Source: Sedimentitalea xiamensis (GTDB lineage Bacteria; Pseudomonadota; Alphaproteobacteria; Rhodobacterales; Rhodobacteraceae). From it: 64,000 bases of DNA. Positions 46,666-55,909 of the stretch are shown here, in pieces. Position numbers and translations under genes: made by a program. The notes below the pieces were generated by a model, which had not been told where the DNA came from, ran no database searches, and saw nothing but the letters and a program-made list of their open reading frames with translations. The stretch covers positions 1 through 64,000 of the forward strand of contig NZ_JASNJE010000015.1 of assembly GCF_030164465.1 (NCBI RefSeq). Direction: 5' to 3'. The first letter of the stretch is position 1; the number at the start of each line of letters is the position of its first letter.

Positions 46666-47334
46666 ATGCAGGACCAGCGGCCAGACTTGCAGTGGCGGGA
46701 CGGATACATCCCGGTATCCGCCCGCTTCGGCGATCCGTATTTCAGTCTTGACGACGGGCTGGCGGAAACCCGCCATGTGTTTCTTGACGGAAACGGGCTG
46801 CCCGCGCGGTTTGCACGGGGGTTTCACATCGCGGAACTGGGGTTTGGCACCGGATTGAACATGCTGGCCGCCTGGGCGGCCTGGGAACAGTCGGGGTTCG
46901 ACGAACCTCTGGATTTCACCTCTTTCGAAGCTTTTCCGATGGACCCGGAGCAGATGGCGCGGGCCTTGCAAGCGTTTCCCGGTCTCGCACCCTGGAGCAA
47001 CAGGTTCCTGTCGTCCTGGACCGGACAGCGGAAATGCGACCTCGGCTCGCTCCGGCTGGAACTGGTCATGGGCGACGCCCGCGAAACCCTGCCGGACTGG
47101 GTAGGTCGGGCCGATGCGTGGTTTCTCGATGGGTTCGCGCCGGCCCGGAACCCGGAATTGTGGGGCGCGGACCTCATGCGACAGGTGGCGCTGCACACGG
47201 CTCCAGGTGGAACCGTGGCGACCTATACTGCTGCGGGGGAAGTGCGCCGGGGCCTAACGCAAGCGGGGTTTGACGTGACGCGTTGCACCGGATACGGGCG
47301 CAAGCGGCACATGACGCGAGGGGTTCTGGCGTGA
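46666..47334 (+). CDS. mnmD: tRNA (5-methylaminomethyl-2-thiouridine)-methyltransferase MnmD
   Basis: The 222-residue enzyme methylates nm5s2U34 in the wobble position of tRNA. It has the SAM site ELGFGTGLNMLAAW and the family motif WFLDGFAPARNPELWG. It corresponds to the N-terminal domain of MnmC. The ATG at 46666 begins the homology (QRPDLQWRDGYIPVSARFGD); the upstream open frame overlaps the divergent gene. The stop overlaps the GTG of the following permease gene. Confidence 0.93.
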   Translation: MQDQRPDLQWRDGYIPVSARFGDPYFSLDDGLAETRHVFLDGNGLPARFARGFHIAELGFGTGLNMLAAWAAWEQSGFDEPLDFTSFEAFPMDPEQMARALQAFPGLAPWSNRFLSSWTGQRKCDLGSLRLELVMGDARETLPDWVGRADAWFLDGFAPARNPELWGADLMRQVALHTAPGGTVATYTAAGEVRRGLTQAGFDVTRCTGYGRKRHMTRGVLA

Positions 47335-48218
47335 GCGCGACCGAAATCAGACAGCAGAGCAACAACGTTCCCCTGGGTATCGTGTTGATGATCGCGACAA
47401 CCGTGGTGTTCGCCGCCCAGGACGGGATTTCGCGGCACCTGGCGGGTGAATACAACGTGATGATGGTGGTGATGATCCGCTACTGGTTCTTCGCCGCGTT
47501 CGTTGTGGCGATCGCCGCGCGGGCCAGGGGCGGGGTCGCGGCGGCGGCGCGCACGGCGCAGCCAGGGATACAGATCATCCGGGCATTGTTGCTGGCGGCG
47601 GAAATCTGCGTGGCGGTTCTGGGGTTCACCATTCTCGGCCTTGTGGAAAGCCACGCGGTCTTTGCCTGCTATCCTCTGCTGATCGCGGCCCTGTCGGGGC
47701 CGATCCTGGGCGAGCGGGTCGGCTGGCGGCGCTGGAGCGCCATCGGAGTCGGCTTCATCGGTATCCTAATCATCCTGCAGCCGGGTTTCGGGGTCTTCGA
47801 TCCCTGGGCGATCATCCCGCTGGTGTCTGCGGTAATGTTCGCGGTCTATGGTCTGCTGAACCGGTATGCCGCGCGGCGCGACAGTACGGCGACCAGTTTC
47901 TTCTGGACCGGCACGGTCGGCGCCGTCCTGATGACTGCTGTCGGCGTCTGGTTCTGGGAACCGATGGCGCCGCGCGACTGGGGCTGGATGTTGACGCTCT
48001 GTGTCACGGGCGTGTCCGGGCACTGGCTTCTGATCCGCTGCTACGAGGCGGCGGAAGCGAGTGCCGTTCAGCCATTCGCCTATTTCCAGTTGGTGTTCGC
48101 CTCGGCGATGGGAATGATGCTGTTCGGCGAAACCTTGCGAGCCAATGTCGCGATCGGTGCCGCGATCATCGTGGCGGCCGGTCTGTTCACCCTATGGCGC
48201 GAACGCACGCAGCGTTGA
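47331..48218 (+). CDS. EamA/DMT-family permease
   Basis: The 295-residue protein has about ten transmembrane helices in two EamA repeats (VPLGIVLMIATTVVFAAQDG and AIIPLVSAVMFAVYGLLNRY). It belongs to the drug/metabolite transporter superfamily; the substrate is not predictable. It starts with GTG at 47331, overlapping the mnmD stop (GTGA). Its 3' end overlaps that of converging slt by 27 bases. Confidence 0.9.
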   Translation: MSATEIRQQSNNVPLGIVLMIATTVVFAAQDGISRHLAGEYNVMMVVMIRYWFFAAFVVAIAARARGGVAAAARTAQPGIQIIRALLLAAEICVAVLGFTILGLVESHAVFACYPLLIAALSGPILGERVGWRRWSAIGVGFIGILIILQPGFGVFDPWAIIPLVSAVMFAVYGLLNRYAARRDSTATSFFWTGTVGAVLMTAVGVWFWEPMAPRDWGWMLTLCVTGVSGHWLLIRCYEAAEASAVQPFAYFQLVFASAMGMMLFGETLRANVAIGAAIIVAAGLFTLWRERTQR

Positions 48219-50150
48219 GCCGGTCAATTCCTGCGTGAACGGAATCGGCAGCGGGTCGAGCCCCAGCCGCGCACGGTAGATCGGCAGGCTTTCGGTCACG
48301 CGCATCACGTAGTTGCGCGTTTCGCTGAACGGGATGAATTCGATCCAGTCCACGATATCGACTGCCCCGGTTCGGGGATCTCCGTAATCCAGCATCCATT
48401 GCAGCGGGCGGCCGGGACCGGCGTTGTAACCCGCCGCCATCATCACCACGTTGCCGTTGAAGCCGCCAGCGAGCCCGGCAAGATAGCGCGCCCCGAGTTT
48501 CGCGTTGTATTGCCAGTCGCGCGTCAGATTTTCGGTGTCATGATTGCTGAGAATGCCCATCTCGGTGGCCATCGCGACCGCGGTTGCCGGCATCACCTGC
48601 ATCAGGCCGCGCGCCCCGGCGCCGCTGATGACGGTCGGATCGAATTCGCTTTCCCGCCGGGCAATGGCAAGGTTCATCTCGGGCGCCATCGGCAGGGTTT
48701 CCTTGGCAAGCGGATGCAACGGGTAATAGGCGGCCGGAAGCACCATGCCCTGGCTGGCGGCCCGCTTTGCGATCATTACGGCCAGGTGCGGACGGCCGAG
48801 ATCGACAGCCATGTCGCCCAGTTGCCCGGCCTGCACCGGGTCCAGTGATTCCACCAGATGGGTCAGGAACCTTTCACCGAGGTTCGGCTGGTCCGCCTCC
48901 AGCAGCAGGAGCCCCGCCTGAAGCACCGAAGAGGACATGAACGGCGCGTCCTTCCAGGGCGGCAGTTCGGGCGGGTGGGCGAGCACCGGATCGAAGGGCC
49001 GCCCGATGCGTTCCGCCGCCAGCAGACCATAGAAAGAGGTCTGGTGTTCCGCCCCCATCGCATAGGCGGCATGGGCGTTGTCGGCATCGCCCAGAGCGGC
49101 ATGGGCGCGTCCCATCCAGTATCCGGCGCGCCCCTTGGAAATCGGCGTTTCCACCGCGGCGTCGAGATTCTGGAAATGCCGCAGGGCGGTGGCGGGATCG
49201 TTGAGAAAGCGCAACGCGAGGAAGCCCGACAGCCATTCCAGATCCGCGTAATCGGCCCCGTCGGTCAGGAAATGGCGCGACGCGATCTTGTAGGCGCCGG
49301 ATGCGTCCCCCGCCCGCATCTGCTGGCGGGCCAGGTTGGCGCGGCGACCGGCCCATTGACGGGGTTCCCCCAGGGTCGCGGCGCTCGCGCTGCGTTCCAG
49401 CAGCAGCTCTATGGCGTCGCTGTCCCGGCCCTTGCGGTCGCGCCAGACAAAGCGGTCATGCGCCAGGCCGGGCGTGTTCTGCAAGGCGGTGGGAACGGCG
49501 GCGATACGGTTGTCGACCCCCGGTTCCATGTCTTGCAGCGACATGCGGGCCTCGGCCAGCGCCCGGTGGCTGTCATCGACGAGCGACAGCATCTGCCGCG
49601 CGCTGACCTTGTGCCCGTCCCAGAGCATCCGGTCGAGCCTCGCGTTGTGATGCGGCGCCAGAAGGCTGCGATGCTGGCTGAGGTAGTCCGCCTGGATGTT
49701 GCTGCCCATCGGCATCGTCCGCCAGGCAAGCACCAGTTCCGCCTCGCCGTCGCCGCGCTGACCATTGGCGATCAGGGCGCGGGCGTGGGTCAGGACACCT
49801 TCGGGGGATTGCGGCGGGGTCTCGTCGTAGAACGCGAGCGTCTGCTCGGCAGATAGCACGGTCATCGCGGATTCGCTCTTGCGGCGCAGCCATTCCAGCC
49901 CGGGCCAGTCGGGCCGGCGTTCCAGAAAGGCCGCGACATCGGCGGCATCGCCCAGCCCGGCCCGAAGCCTGTTCCATTCGATGATGTCGCGGGCGACGCT
50001 GTTCTGCTTGCCCGCCATGGTCAGCGCCGTGTCCCAGTCGGACTTCCGCATGGCCTCCATCGCGCGGGACAGGCGCGTGGCGTCCTCCGCCCAGGCGGCG
50101 TCCAGGAACAGCAGATTCAGACACAGAACGATCGCCAGATTGCGCAACAT
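48192..50150 (-). CDS. slt: soluble lytic murein transglycosylase (Slt70 type)
   Basis: The 652-residue periplasmic enzyme cleaves glycan strands of peptidoglycan. A signal peptide ([17 protein letters not shown]) is followed by a long alpha-superhelical region (about 30-470). The C-terminal SLT domain has the catalytic glutamate in [22 protein letters not shown] and [10 protein letters not shown]. The start is at 50150, where the signal begins. It is divergent from dapA. Confidence 0.94.
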   Translation of the reverse strand: MLRNLAIVLCLNLLFLDAAWAEDATRLSRAMEAMRKSDWDTALTMAGKQNSVARDIIEWNRLRAGLGDAADVAAFLERRPDWPGLEWLRRKSESAMTVLSAEQTLAFYDETPPQSPEGVLTHARALIANGQRGDGEAELVLAWRTMPMGSNIQADYLSQHRSLLAPHHNARLDRMLWDGHKVSARQMLSLVDDSHRALAEARMSLQDMEPGVDNRIAAVPTALQNTPGLAHDRFVWRDRKGRDSDAIELLLERSASAATLGEPRQWAGRRANLARQQMRAGDASGAYKIASRHFLTDGADYADLEWLSGFLALRFLNDPATALRHFQNLDAAVETPISKGRAGYWMGRAHAALGDADNAHAAYAMGAEHQTSFYGLLAAERIGRPFDPVLAHPPELPPWKDAPFMSSSVLQAGLLLLEADQPNLGERFLTHLVESLDPVQAGQLGDMAVDLGRPHLAVMIAKRAASQGMVLPAAYYPLHPLAKETLPMAPEMNLAIARRESEFDPTVISGAGARGLMQVMPATAVAMATEMGILSNHDTENLTRDWQYNAKLGARYLAGLAGGFNGNVVMMAAGYNAGPGRPLQWMLDYGDPRTGAVDIVDWIEFIPFSETRNYVMRVTESLPIYRARLGLDPLPIPFTQELTGSTLRAFAP

Positions 50151-50290
50151 TGCTTGCAATTCCCAACAAACCAAGGCTAGAGGCTGAGACGATAAGCCGT
50201 GGCTGGCCGGGATCAACACACATTCTCGGGAAAGCTGCAAGATCCGCGGTCGATTGCCGCGACGGATACGAAGCAAGAAGGAGCGTGCCC

Positions 50291-51166
50291 ATGTTCAAAG
50301 GCTCTATGCCAGCCCTCGTCACCCCGTTTCGAAACGGCGAGCTGGATCTGGAAACGCTCAAACAACTGGTCGAATGGCACATCGGCGAAGGCTCCAGCGG
50401 CCTGGTTCCCGTCGGCACCACGGGGGAAAGCCCGACCCTGACCCATGAGGAGCACGAGATCGTCGTCGCCGAGGTCGTGAAGGCCGCCGCCGGGCGGGTG
50501 CCGGTGATCGCCGGGGCCGGGTCCAACAACACGCTGGAAGCATTGCGGCTGACCCGGCACGCCCAGTCCGTCGGGGCCGATGCGGCGCTTGTGGTGACAC
50601 CCTATTACAACAAGCCGACCCAGCGCGGCCTGATCGCGCATTTCACCGCGGTGCACGATGCCACCGACATTCCGATCATCATCTACAATATCCCAGGCCG
50701 GTCCGTCATCGACATGTCGCCGGAGACCATGGGCGAACTGGCGAAACTGCCGCGCATCGTTGGCGTCAAGGACGCCACGGGCGATCTGGCGCGGGTCAGT
50801 TTCCAGCGGATGACCTGCGGGCGCGACTTCGTGCAGCTGTCCGGCGAAGACGCCACCGCGCACGGGTTCAACGCGCAGGGCGGTGTCGGCTGCATATCGG
50901 TGACGGCCAATGTCGCGCCGAAACTCTGCGCGCAGATGCAGGCGGCGACCCTGGCCGGCGACTACGCGGCGGCGCTGGACCTCGCGGACAGATTGATGCC
51001 GCTGCACAAGGCGATCTTCACCGAACCGGGCCTGGTGGGCGCGAAATACGGTATGTCCAAGCTGGGTCTGTGCAGCGAAGAGGTGCGGCTGCCGCTGACG
51101 GGTCTGACCGATGCGACCCGTGCGATGATGGACGACGCAATGCGACATGCGGGGCTGATCAACTAA
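50291..51166 (+). CDS. dapA: 4-hydroxy-tetrahydrodipicolinate synthase
   Basis: The 291-residue aldolase condenses pyruvate with aspartate semialdehyde in lysine and diaminopimelate synthesis. It has [25 protein letters not shown] with the catalytic tyrosine, and the Schiff-base lysine in [11 protein letters not shown]. Shine-Dalgarno AAGGAG sets the ATG at 50291. It converges on soeC with 73 bases between. Confidence 0.96.
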   Translation: MFKGSMPALVTPFRNGELDLETLKQLVEWHIGEGSSGLVPVGTTGESPTLTHEEHEIVVAEVVKAAAGRVPVIAGAGSNNTLEALRLTRHAQSVGADAALVVTPYYNKPTQRGLIAHFTAVHDATDIPIIIYNIPGRSVIDMSPETMGELAKLPRIVGVKDATGDLARVSFQRMTCGRDFVQLSGEDATAHGFNAQGGVGCISVTANVAPKLCAQMQAATLAGDYAAALDLADRLMPLHKAIFTEPGLVGAKYGMSKLGLCSEEVRLPLTGLTDATRAMMDDAMRHAGLIN

Positions 51167-51239
51167 CCCCACGCGCCTCGGGACGGGCAGATCGAATGCG
51201 CGTTCTGCGCGCGGTGCCGAGATGGTGTCCGCGCGCGGG

Positions 51240-52112
51240 TCAGCGTTTGCCGTAGTAGAGACCGACGACGTGTTCTGCCTCTGCGAAGAAAAGCCAGCGC
51301 GACACGGCGACGCCTGCGAGGTGCGACAGCACGGCCAGCGCCGCAAGCACGTGGCCGAAGGGCAGCAGAAGCAGGATGACGGGCAACACGGTCATCAGGG
51401 TCAGCGAGATCATCCGCAGCTTCCTCGCGTGCTTGCGACCGATCACATGGACGAATTCCCGCAGCAGGTAATTGGTGCCGGTATGGGGCGATTCGAACGC
51501 GCGTACGGTTCCGATTTCGCCCAGGCCGGTGGCGCTGGCCAGCGTGGTGCCGGATGCGTCAAAAGCCCCATCGCCGCGCAGCCAGACCGCGACCTGCACG
51601 ATCCCGGCCAGGAGCAGGAGCCAGGGGGCCAGGCCGGTCTGCCCCGCCATCAGCGCGCCGCCCGAAACCGAGATCGCCAGGAACAGGAGCGGCGTCAGCA
51701 CCGTGTGCCAGCGCGGGACGGTTTTGAGCTGGGTATATATCATCGAGGTCGTGAATACCGTGGCGAGACTCGCCAGTGCGCCGGCCAGTCCGACCACCGG
51801 CCACGCGGTGCCGAGGAACACCAGCCCCGCACCGTAGAGCGCCATCAGGGTCAGGGCGGCGACGGCGCACCACGCCTCGCGCGACAGCCAGCTTGTGTGC
51901 CATTGGGTAAACGCCTTGAGCGCGCGTTCGGGCCTGCCAAGATGGAAGGTGGAGGCGATGAGCCCGCCGGCCGCCAGCAGATAGGCGATGGCGAAGAAGA
52001 CGAAGGCGACCCGGCCGGTGACGGCGGGAAAGCCGATGCCGAGCCAGACCAGCAGACCGAAGCCAAGCCCGGAACAGGTGGTAAAAAGGATGACGGAAGG
52101 GGCCGGATGCAT
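51240..52112 (-). CDS. soeC: membrane subunit of sulfite dehydrogenase-type molybdoenzyme
   Basis: This 290-residue DmsC/NrfD-type protein has about eight transmembrane helices and would pass electrons from the iron-sulfur subunit to the quinone pool. Its ATG overlaps the stop of the iron-sulfur gene by one base (TGATG). Alone it could be DmsC; the taurine genes upstream favour SoeC of the cytoplasmic sulfite:quinone oxidoreductase known from Roseobacters and purple sulfur bacteria. Confidence 0.85.
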   Translation of the reverse strand: MHPAPSVILFTTCSGLGFGLLVWLGIGFPAVTGRVAFVFFAIAYLLAAGGLIASTFHLGRPERALKAFTQWHTSWLSREAWCAVAALTLMALYGAGLVFLGTAWPVVGLAGALASLATVFTTSMIYTQLKTVPRWHTVLTPLLFLAISVSGGALMAGQTGLAPWLLLLAGIVQVAVWLRGDGAFDASGTTLASATGLGEIGTVRAFESPHTGTNYLLREFVHVIGRKHARKLRMISLTLMTVLPVILLLLPFGHVLAALAVLSHLAGVAVSRWLFFAEAEHVVGLYYGKR

Positions 52113-52867
52113 CAGATCTTGTCCAGGGTTCTGTCGAGCCAGCCGAGAAAACCCCTGGAATCCTCGGCGACGGGGGCGAGCAGCGGGGCGAGTACGCCGA
52201 GCTGGGACTCCAGCTGATCCTTGGGACGGGGTGGCAGATACTTGTTGACCGGTTTCGTGCCCTGTTCGGGCATCAGGTCCATGCCGCCGCGCTCGGCGGT
52301 CAGCCGGGAGACGTGGCTGTCCGGGTCGGAGAAATCGCCGAAATGGCGCGCGCCCGCCGGGCAGGTGCGCACGCAGGCCGGAAGCCGGTCTTCCTCGGGC
52401 AGGTTCTCGTTGTAGATGCGGTCGATGCAAAGCGTGCATTTCTTCATCACGCCCGCCGCCGCGTCGAGTTCGCGCGCGCCATAGGGACAGGCCCAGGCGC
52501 AGAGGCCGCAGCCGATACAGTCGGTTTCGTTGACCAGCACGATCCCGTCCTCGACCCGCTTGTAGCTGGCGCCGGTCGGGCAGACGGTGACGCAGGGGGC
52601 GTCCTCGCAATGCAGGCAGGATTTCGGGAAATGCACCAGCTGCGCCATCGCGCTCTCGACCAGCGGCGTGACCTCGTAGGAATGCACCCGGTTCAGGAAG
52701 GTCCCGGAGGGATCGGCGCCGTAGGGCTGCTGATCGGAGAGCGGCGCGCCGTAGTTTTCGGTATTCCAGCCCTTGCAGGAGATCACGCAGGCATGGCAGC
52801 CGACGCAGGTGTCCAGATCGATCACGAGGCCCAGCTGTCTTTCGGTGCGGTCGGGGAGGCGGGTCAT
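52112..52867 (-). CDS. soeB: iron-sulfur subunit of sulfite dehydrogenase-type molybdoenzyme
   Basis: The 251-residue ferredoxin-like subunit has sixteen cysteines in four clusters (CVGCHACVISC, CLHCEDAPCVTVC, CIGCGLCAWAC and CTLC with CVRTC), enough for four [4Fe-4S] centres. It is of the DmsB/PsrB/SoeB type and links the molybdenum subunit to the membrane subunit. It has no signal peptide, as expected for a cytoplasmic enzyme. A GC-rich repeat lies in the 91-base gap from soeA. Confidence 0.88.
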   Translation of the reverse strand: MTRLPDRTERQLGLVIDLDTCVGCHACVISCKGWNTENYGAPLSDQQPYGADPSGTFLNRVHSYEVTPLVESAMAQLVHFPKSCLHCEDAPCVTVCPTGASYKRVEDGIVLVNETDCIGCGLCAWACPYGARELDAAAGVMKKCTLCIDRIYNENLPEEDRLPACVRTCPAGARHFGDFSDPDSHVSRLTAERGGMDLMPEQGTKPVNKYLPPRPKDQLESQLGVLAPLLAPVAEDSRGFLGWLDRTLDKI

Positions 52868-52902
52868 GATCGGGCCTTGGGCTGTGGATGGCGGCGGGCG
52901 GA

Positions 52903-52950
52903 CCGGGGCGCTGCCCCGGATCCCGGAGTATTTCGGCAAAGATGAAGGGG
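52903..52950. repeat. intergenic hairpin plus GAGTATTTCGGCAAAGATGAAG-like tail
   Basis: CCGGGGC (52903-52909) and GCCCCGG (52913-52919) form a perfect stem. A second half-copy (CCCGGAG) and an A/T-richer tail to about 52950 follow. The shape, a GC hairpin next to a GAGTATTT...GATGAAG tail, resembles a small repeat I recall from many Rhodobacterales intergenic regions. Its copy number cannot be checked here. Confidence 0.4.
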
Positions 52951-52958
52951 CGGGCAGC

Positions 52959-55787
52959 TCATCGTGCGGTCTTCCAGGCCAGGGTCTCGGGGCCCGTGCC
53001 GACCGGCGAGCGCATCGGCGCGAAGGCGGGCTGGCTTTCGGCGGGGGCGGTGGTCTTTTCCAGCCGGACCTTGAGGTCGAACCAGGCCGCCTGGCCGGTG
53101 ATCGGGTCGGAATTGGCCCAACGCTGGCCGTCGCCGCGTTCGGGCAGCAATTCGTGGATCAGGTGATTCAGCAGGAAGCCTCGGGTCGCCTCGGGGGCAT
53201 CCGTTTCGAGCGCCCAGGCACCCTTGCGCTTGCCGATCGCGTTCCAGGTCCAGACGGTGTTGTCGTTGAGCGCGGCCATTTCCATCACTGGGACGGTGAT
53301 TGCGCCATGGGGCGAGGTGACGCGCGCCCAGTCGCCATCCGTCAGTCCGTGTTCGCGCATCAGTTTCGTCGGGACATAGAGCGGGTTGTGGCCATGGATC
53401 TGGCGCAGCCAGGCGTTCTGAGTGCCCCAGCTGTGATACATCGCCATCGGGCGCTGGGTGAGCGCGTGCACGGTGAAGCCGTCATTGCCGGTCTGGTCGG
53501 TGTCCTGCCAGATTGGCAGCGGGTCCATCGCCGCCTTGATGCGGGCGCGCAGGCGGTCGGGGGGCTGGCGGTCGCCATGGCCCTCGGCGGCGAGCTGGAA
53601 CCGGCGCAGAGGTTCGACATAGAGCTGGAACAGGTAGGGAGACGGGCTGTCGTAGAAGCCGGTTTCGACGGCCCAGTCCTGGTAGGCGCTGTTCCAGGGT
53701 TTGTAATAGCGGGCCGGTTCGGGAACGTGCTTGATCCAGAAGCCGCCATTGTCGATGTAGCGTTGCAGTTGGTCGGGACGGCTCTCGCCGCGTCCGCTCC
53801 CTTCGGGTGCGTCCGCGGCGTCGCCCGCCCGCCAACCCGCAAGGGGTCCGATGCCCTTGCGGCGTTCGTGGTTGACCATGTAGTCGGCATAGTCGGCATA
53901 TTTCGCGCTGCCGTCCTCGTTGGTGAAGCCGGGCAGGCCGAGACGCGCGCCGAGATCGCAGAGCACCGACTGGAAGCCGCGCACGTCCCTGTCGGGGTCG
54001 GCCACGGGCCAGCGGATGGCGTCGGCGGCGGTGTCGGCTTCGCAGATCGGGCGGTCGAGCAGCGAGATGCAGTCGTGGCGTTCGAGATAGGTGGTGTCGG
54101 GCAGCACGAGGTCGGCATAGGCGACCATCTCGGACGAATAGGCGTCGGAATAGATGATCCGGGGGATCAGGTAGTCGCCGTTTTCGTCGGTATCCGTGAG
54201 CATCTTCATCACGCCGCCGGTGTTCATGGAAGAGTTCCAGGACATGTTGGCCATGTAGAGAAACAGCGTGTCGATCTTGTAGGGATCGCCCGCATGGGCG
54301 TTGGAGATCACCATGTGCATCAGGCCATGCGCGCTCATGGGATTTTCCCAGGTGAAGGCCTTGTCGATGCGTGCGGGCGTGCCATCATCTTTCAACGCAA
54401 GGTCTTCCGGTCCCTGGACAAATCCGAGATGCGGACCGTTCAGCGGCGCGCAGGGATTCATCCCGGCATGAGGCTTGGGGTGCGCGGTGGCGGGTTTCGG
54501 ATAGGGCGGTTTGAAACGGAAGCCGCCGGGAACCTCGACGGTGCCAAGCAGGATTTGCAGAACATGCAGCGCGCGGCAGGTCTGAAAGCCATTTGCGTGT
54601 GCGGAGATTCCGCGCATGGCGTGGAAGCTGACCGGGCGACCTTTCATCGTGGCGTGTCTTTCGCCGCGGAAGTCGGTCCATTCCTGTTGGATTTCGACGG
54701 CTTCGTCGAAGGCGATGCGCGCGATCTCGGCGGCGACGGCCCGGATTTTCGTGGCCGGGATCCCGCAGCGCTCTGCCACGGCGTCGGCGGAAAACTGCGG
54801 GTCGAGGTAGGTTTCCGCCATTCTGTGCATCACGGTCCGGCAGGTTTGTCCGTTCAGTACGAAACTCCCCGACAGGTCCGGGCATATGCCGGGAGCGTCG
54901 AAGGGCGCGAGATCGCCGGTCGCCGTATCGATCACCAGTTCCTTGCCGGCCTCGTCGCGCAGCAGCAGCCCGTGCCGGTCGCTGCCCGGTGCTTCGATCA
55001 CGAGACAGGGCGCGTTGGTGTAGCGGGCCAGGTAGTCCAGATCGATCTTGCCGGCCTTCATCAGCTCGTGCACCAGCGCGAGGATGAACAGCCCGTCGGT
55101 GCCCGGCGTGATGCCGACCCAGTCGTCGGCAACCGCATTGTAGCCGGTGCGGATCGGGTTCACGCCGATGATGCGCGCGCCGCGCGCCTTGATCTTGCCG
55201 ATCCCCATCTTGATCGGGTTGCTGTCGTGGTCCTCGGCGACGCCGAACAGCAGGAAGAGCTTCGTGTGGTCCCAGTCCGGCTGGCCGAATTCCCAGAAGG
55301 CGCCGCCCATCGTGTAGATGCCCGCAGCCGCCATGTTGACAGAGCAGAAACCGCCATGGGCGGCATAGTTGGGCGTGCCGAAATTCTGCGCCCAGAAACT
55401 GGTGAAACTCTGCGACTGGTCGCGCCCGGTGAAGAACGCCAGCTTTTCCGGGTTTGTCTTTCGGATCGGGGCGAGCCAGCCGGTCGCGATCTGAAGCGCC
55501 TCGTCCCAGGTGATTTCCTCGAACTCGCCGGAACCGCGCGGGCCGACCCGCTTCAGCGGCGCACGCAGGCGCGACGGCGCGTTGTGCTGCATGATGCCGG
55601 CCGACCCCTTGGCGCAGAGCACGCCCTTGTTGACCGGATGATCGCGGTTGCCCTCGATATAGGCGACTTTACCGTCCTTCATGTGCACGTTGATGCCGCA
55701 GCGGCAGGCGCACATGTAGCAGGTCGTCTTTCGCACCTCGTCGGAGACGGGCGGCGACAGGTCCAGCTGTGGTTGGCGATGGGCCAT
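52959..55787 (-). CDS. soeA: molybdopterin catalytic subunit, sulfite dehydrogenase (SoeA) type
   Basis: The 942-residue molybdenum enzyme of the DMSO reductase superfamily has an N-terminal [4Fe-4S] set (Cys23, Cys26, Cys30, Cys58), several molybdopterin-binding regions (ARGARIIGVNPIRT, AYADLVLPDTTYLERHD) and a C-terminal dinucleotide-binding domain. There is no twin-arginine signal, so it works in the cytoplasm. With SoeB and SoeC it would oxidise sulfite to sulfate and reduce quinone. The assignment rests on architecture plus the adjacent sulfite-producing Xsc pathway; a DMSO- or polysulfide-reductase-like role is less likely. Shine-Dalgarno AAAGGGAGA. Confidence 0.86.
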   Translation of the reverse strand: MAHRQPQLDLSPPVSDEVRKTTCYMCACRCGINVHMKDGKVAYIEGNRDHPVNKGVLCAKGSAGIMQHNAPSRLRAPLKRVGPRGSGEFEEITWDEALQIATGWLAPIRKTNPEKLAFFTGRDQSQSFTSFWAQNFGTPNYAAHGGFCSVNMAAAGIYTMGGAFWEFGQPDWDHTKLFLLFGVAEDHDSNPIKMGIGKIKARGARIIGVNPIRTGYNAVADDWVGITPGTDGLFILALVHELMKAGKIDLDYLARYTNAPCLVIEAPGSDRHGLLLRDEAGKELVIDTATGDLAPFDAPGICPDLSGSFVLNGQTCRTVMHRMAETYLDPQFSADAVAERCGIPATKIRAVAAEIARIAFDEAVEIQQEWTDFRGERHATMKGRPVSFHAMRGISAHANGFQTCRALHVLQILLGTVEVPGGFRFKPPYPKPATAHPKPHAGMNPCAPLNGPHLGFVQGPEDLALKDDGTPARIDKAFTWENPMSAHGLMHMVISNAHAGDPYKIDTLFLYMANMSWNSSMNTGGVMKMLTDTDENGDYLIPRIIYSDAYSSEMVAYADLVLPDTTYLERHDCISLLDRPICEADTAADAIRWPVADPDRDVRGFQSVLCDLGARLGLPGFTNEDGSAKYADYADYMVNHERRKGIGPLAGWRAGDAADAPEGSGRGESRPDQLQRYIDNGGFWIKHVPEPARYYKPWNSAYQDWAVETGFYDSPSPYLFQLYVEPLRRFQLAAEGHGDRQPPDRLRARIKAAMDPLPIWQDTDQTGNDGFTVHALTQRPMAMYHSWGTQNAWLRQIHGHNPLYVPTKLMREHGLTDGDWARVTSPHGAITVPVMEMAALNDNTVWTWNAIGKRKGAWALETDAPEATRGFLLNHLIHELLPERGDGQRWANSDPITGQAAWFDLKVRLEKTTAPAESQPAFAPMRSPVGTGPETLAWKTAR

Positions 55788-55909
55788 CGCTGTGTCTCCC
55801 TTTTGTCAGACGCTCGACGAATTCGATGCCGCGGGCAACCCTTTTCTGGGTTTGCGGCGTCAGGCGGAATGCTGTTCCGGAATTGTGCCGGATCTCGGAA
55901 TGATCTCCC

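Noticed and set aside
51240-55787. Calling the molybdoenzyme DmsABC (DMSO reductase)
   Set aside because: The subunit plan alone would allow it, but there is no twin-arginine signal on the catalytic subunit and the adjoining genes make and export sulfite.
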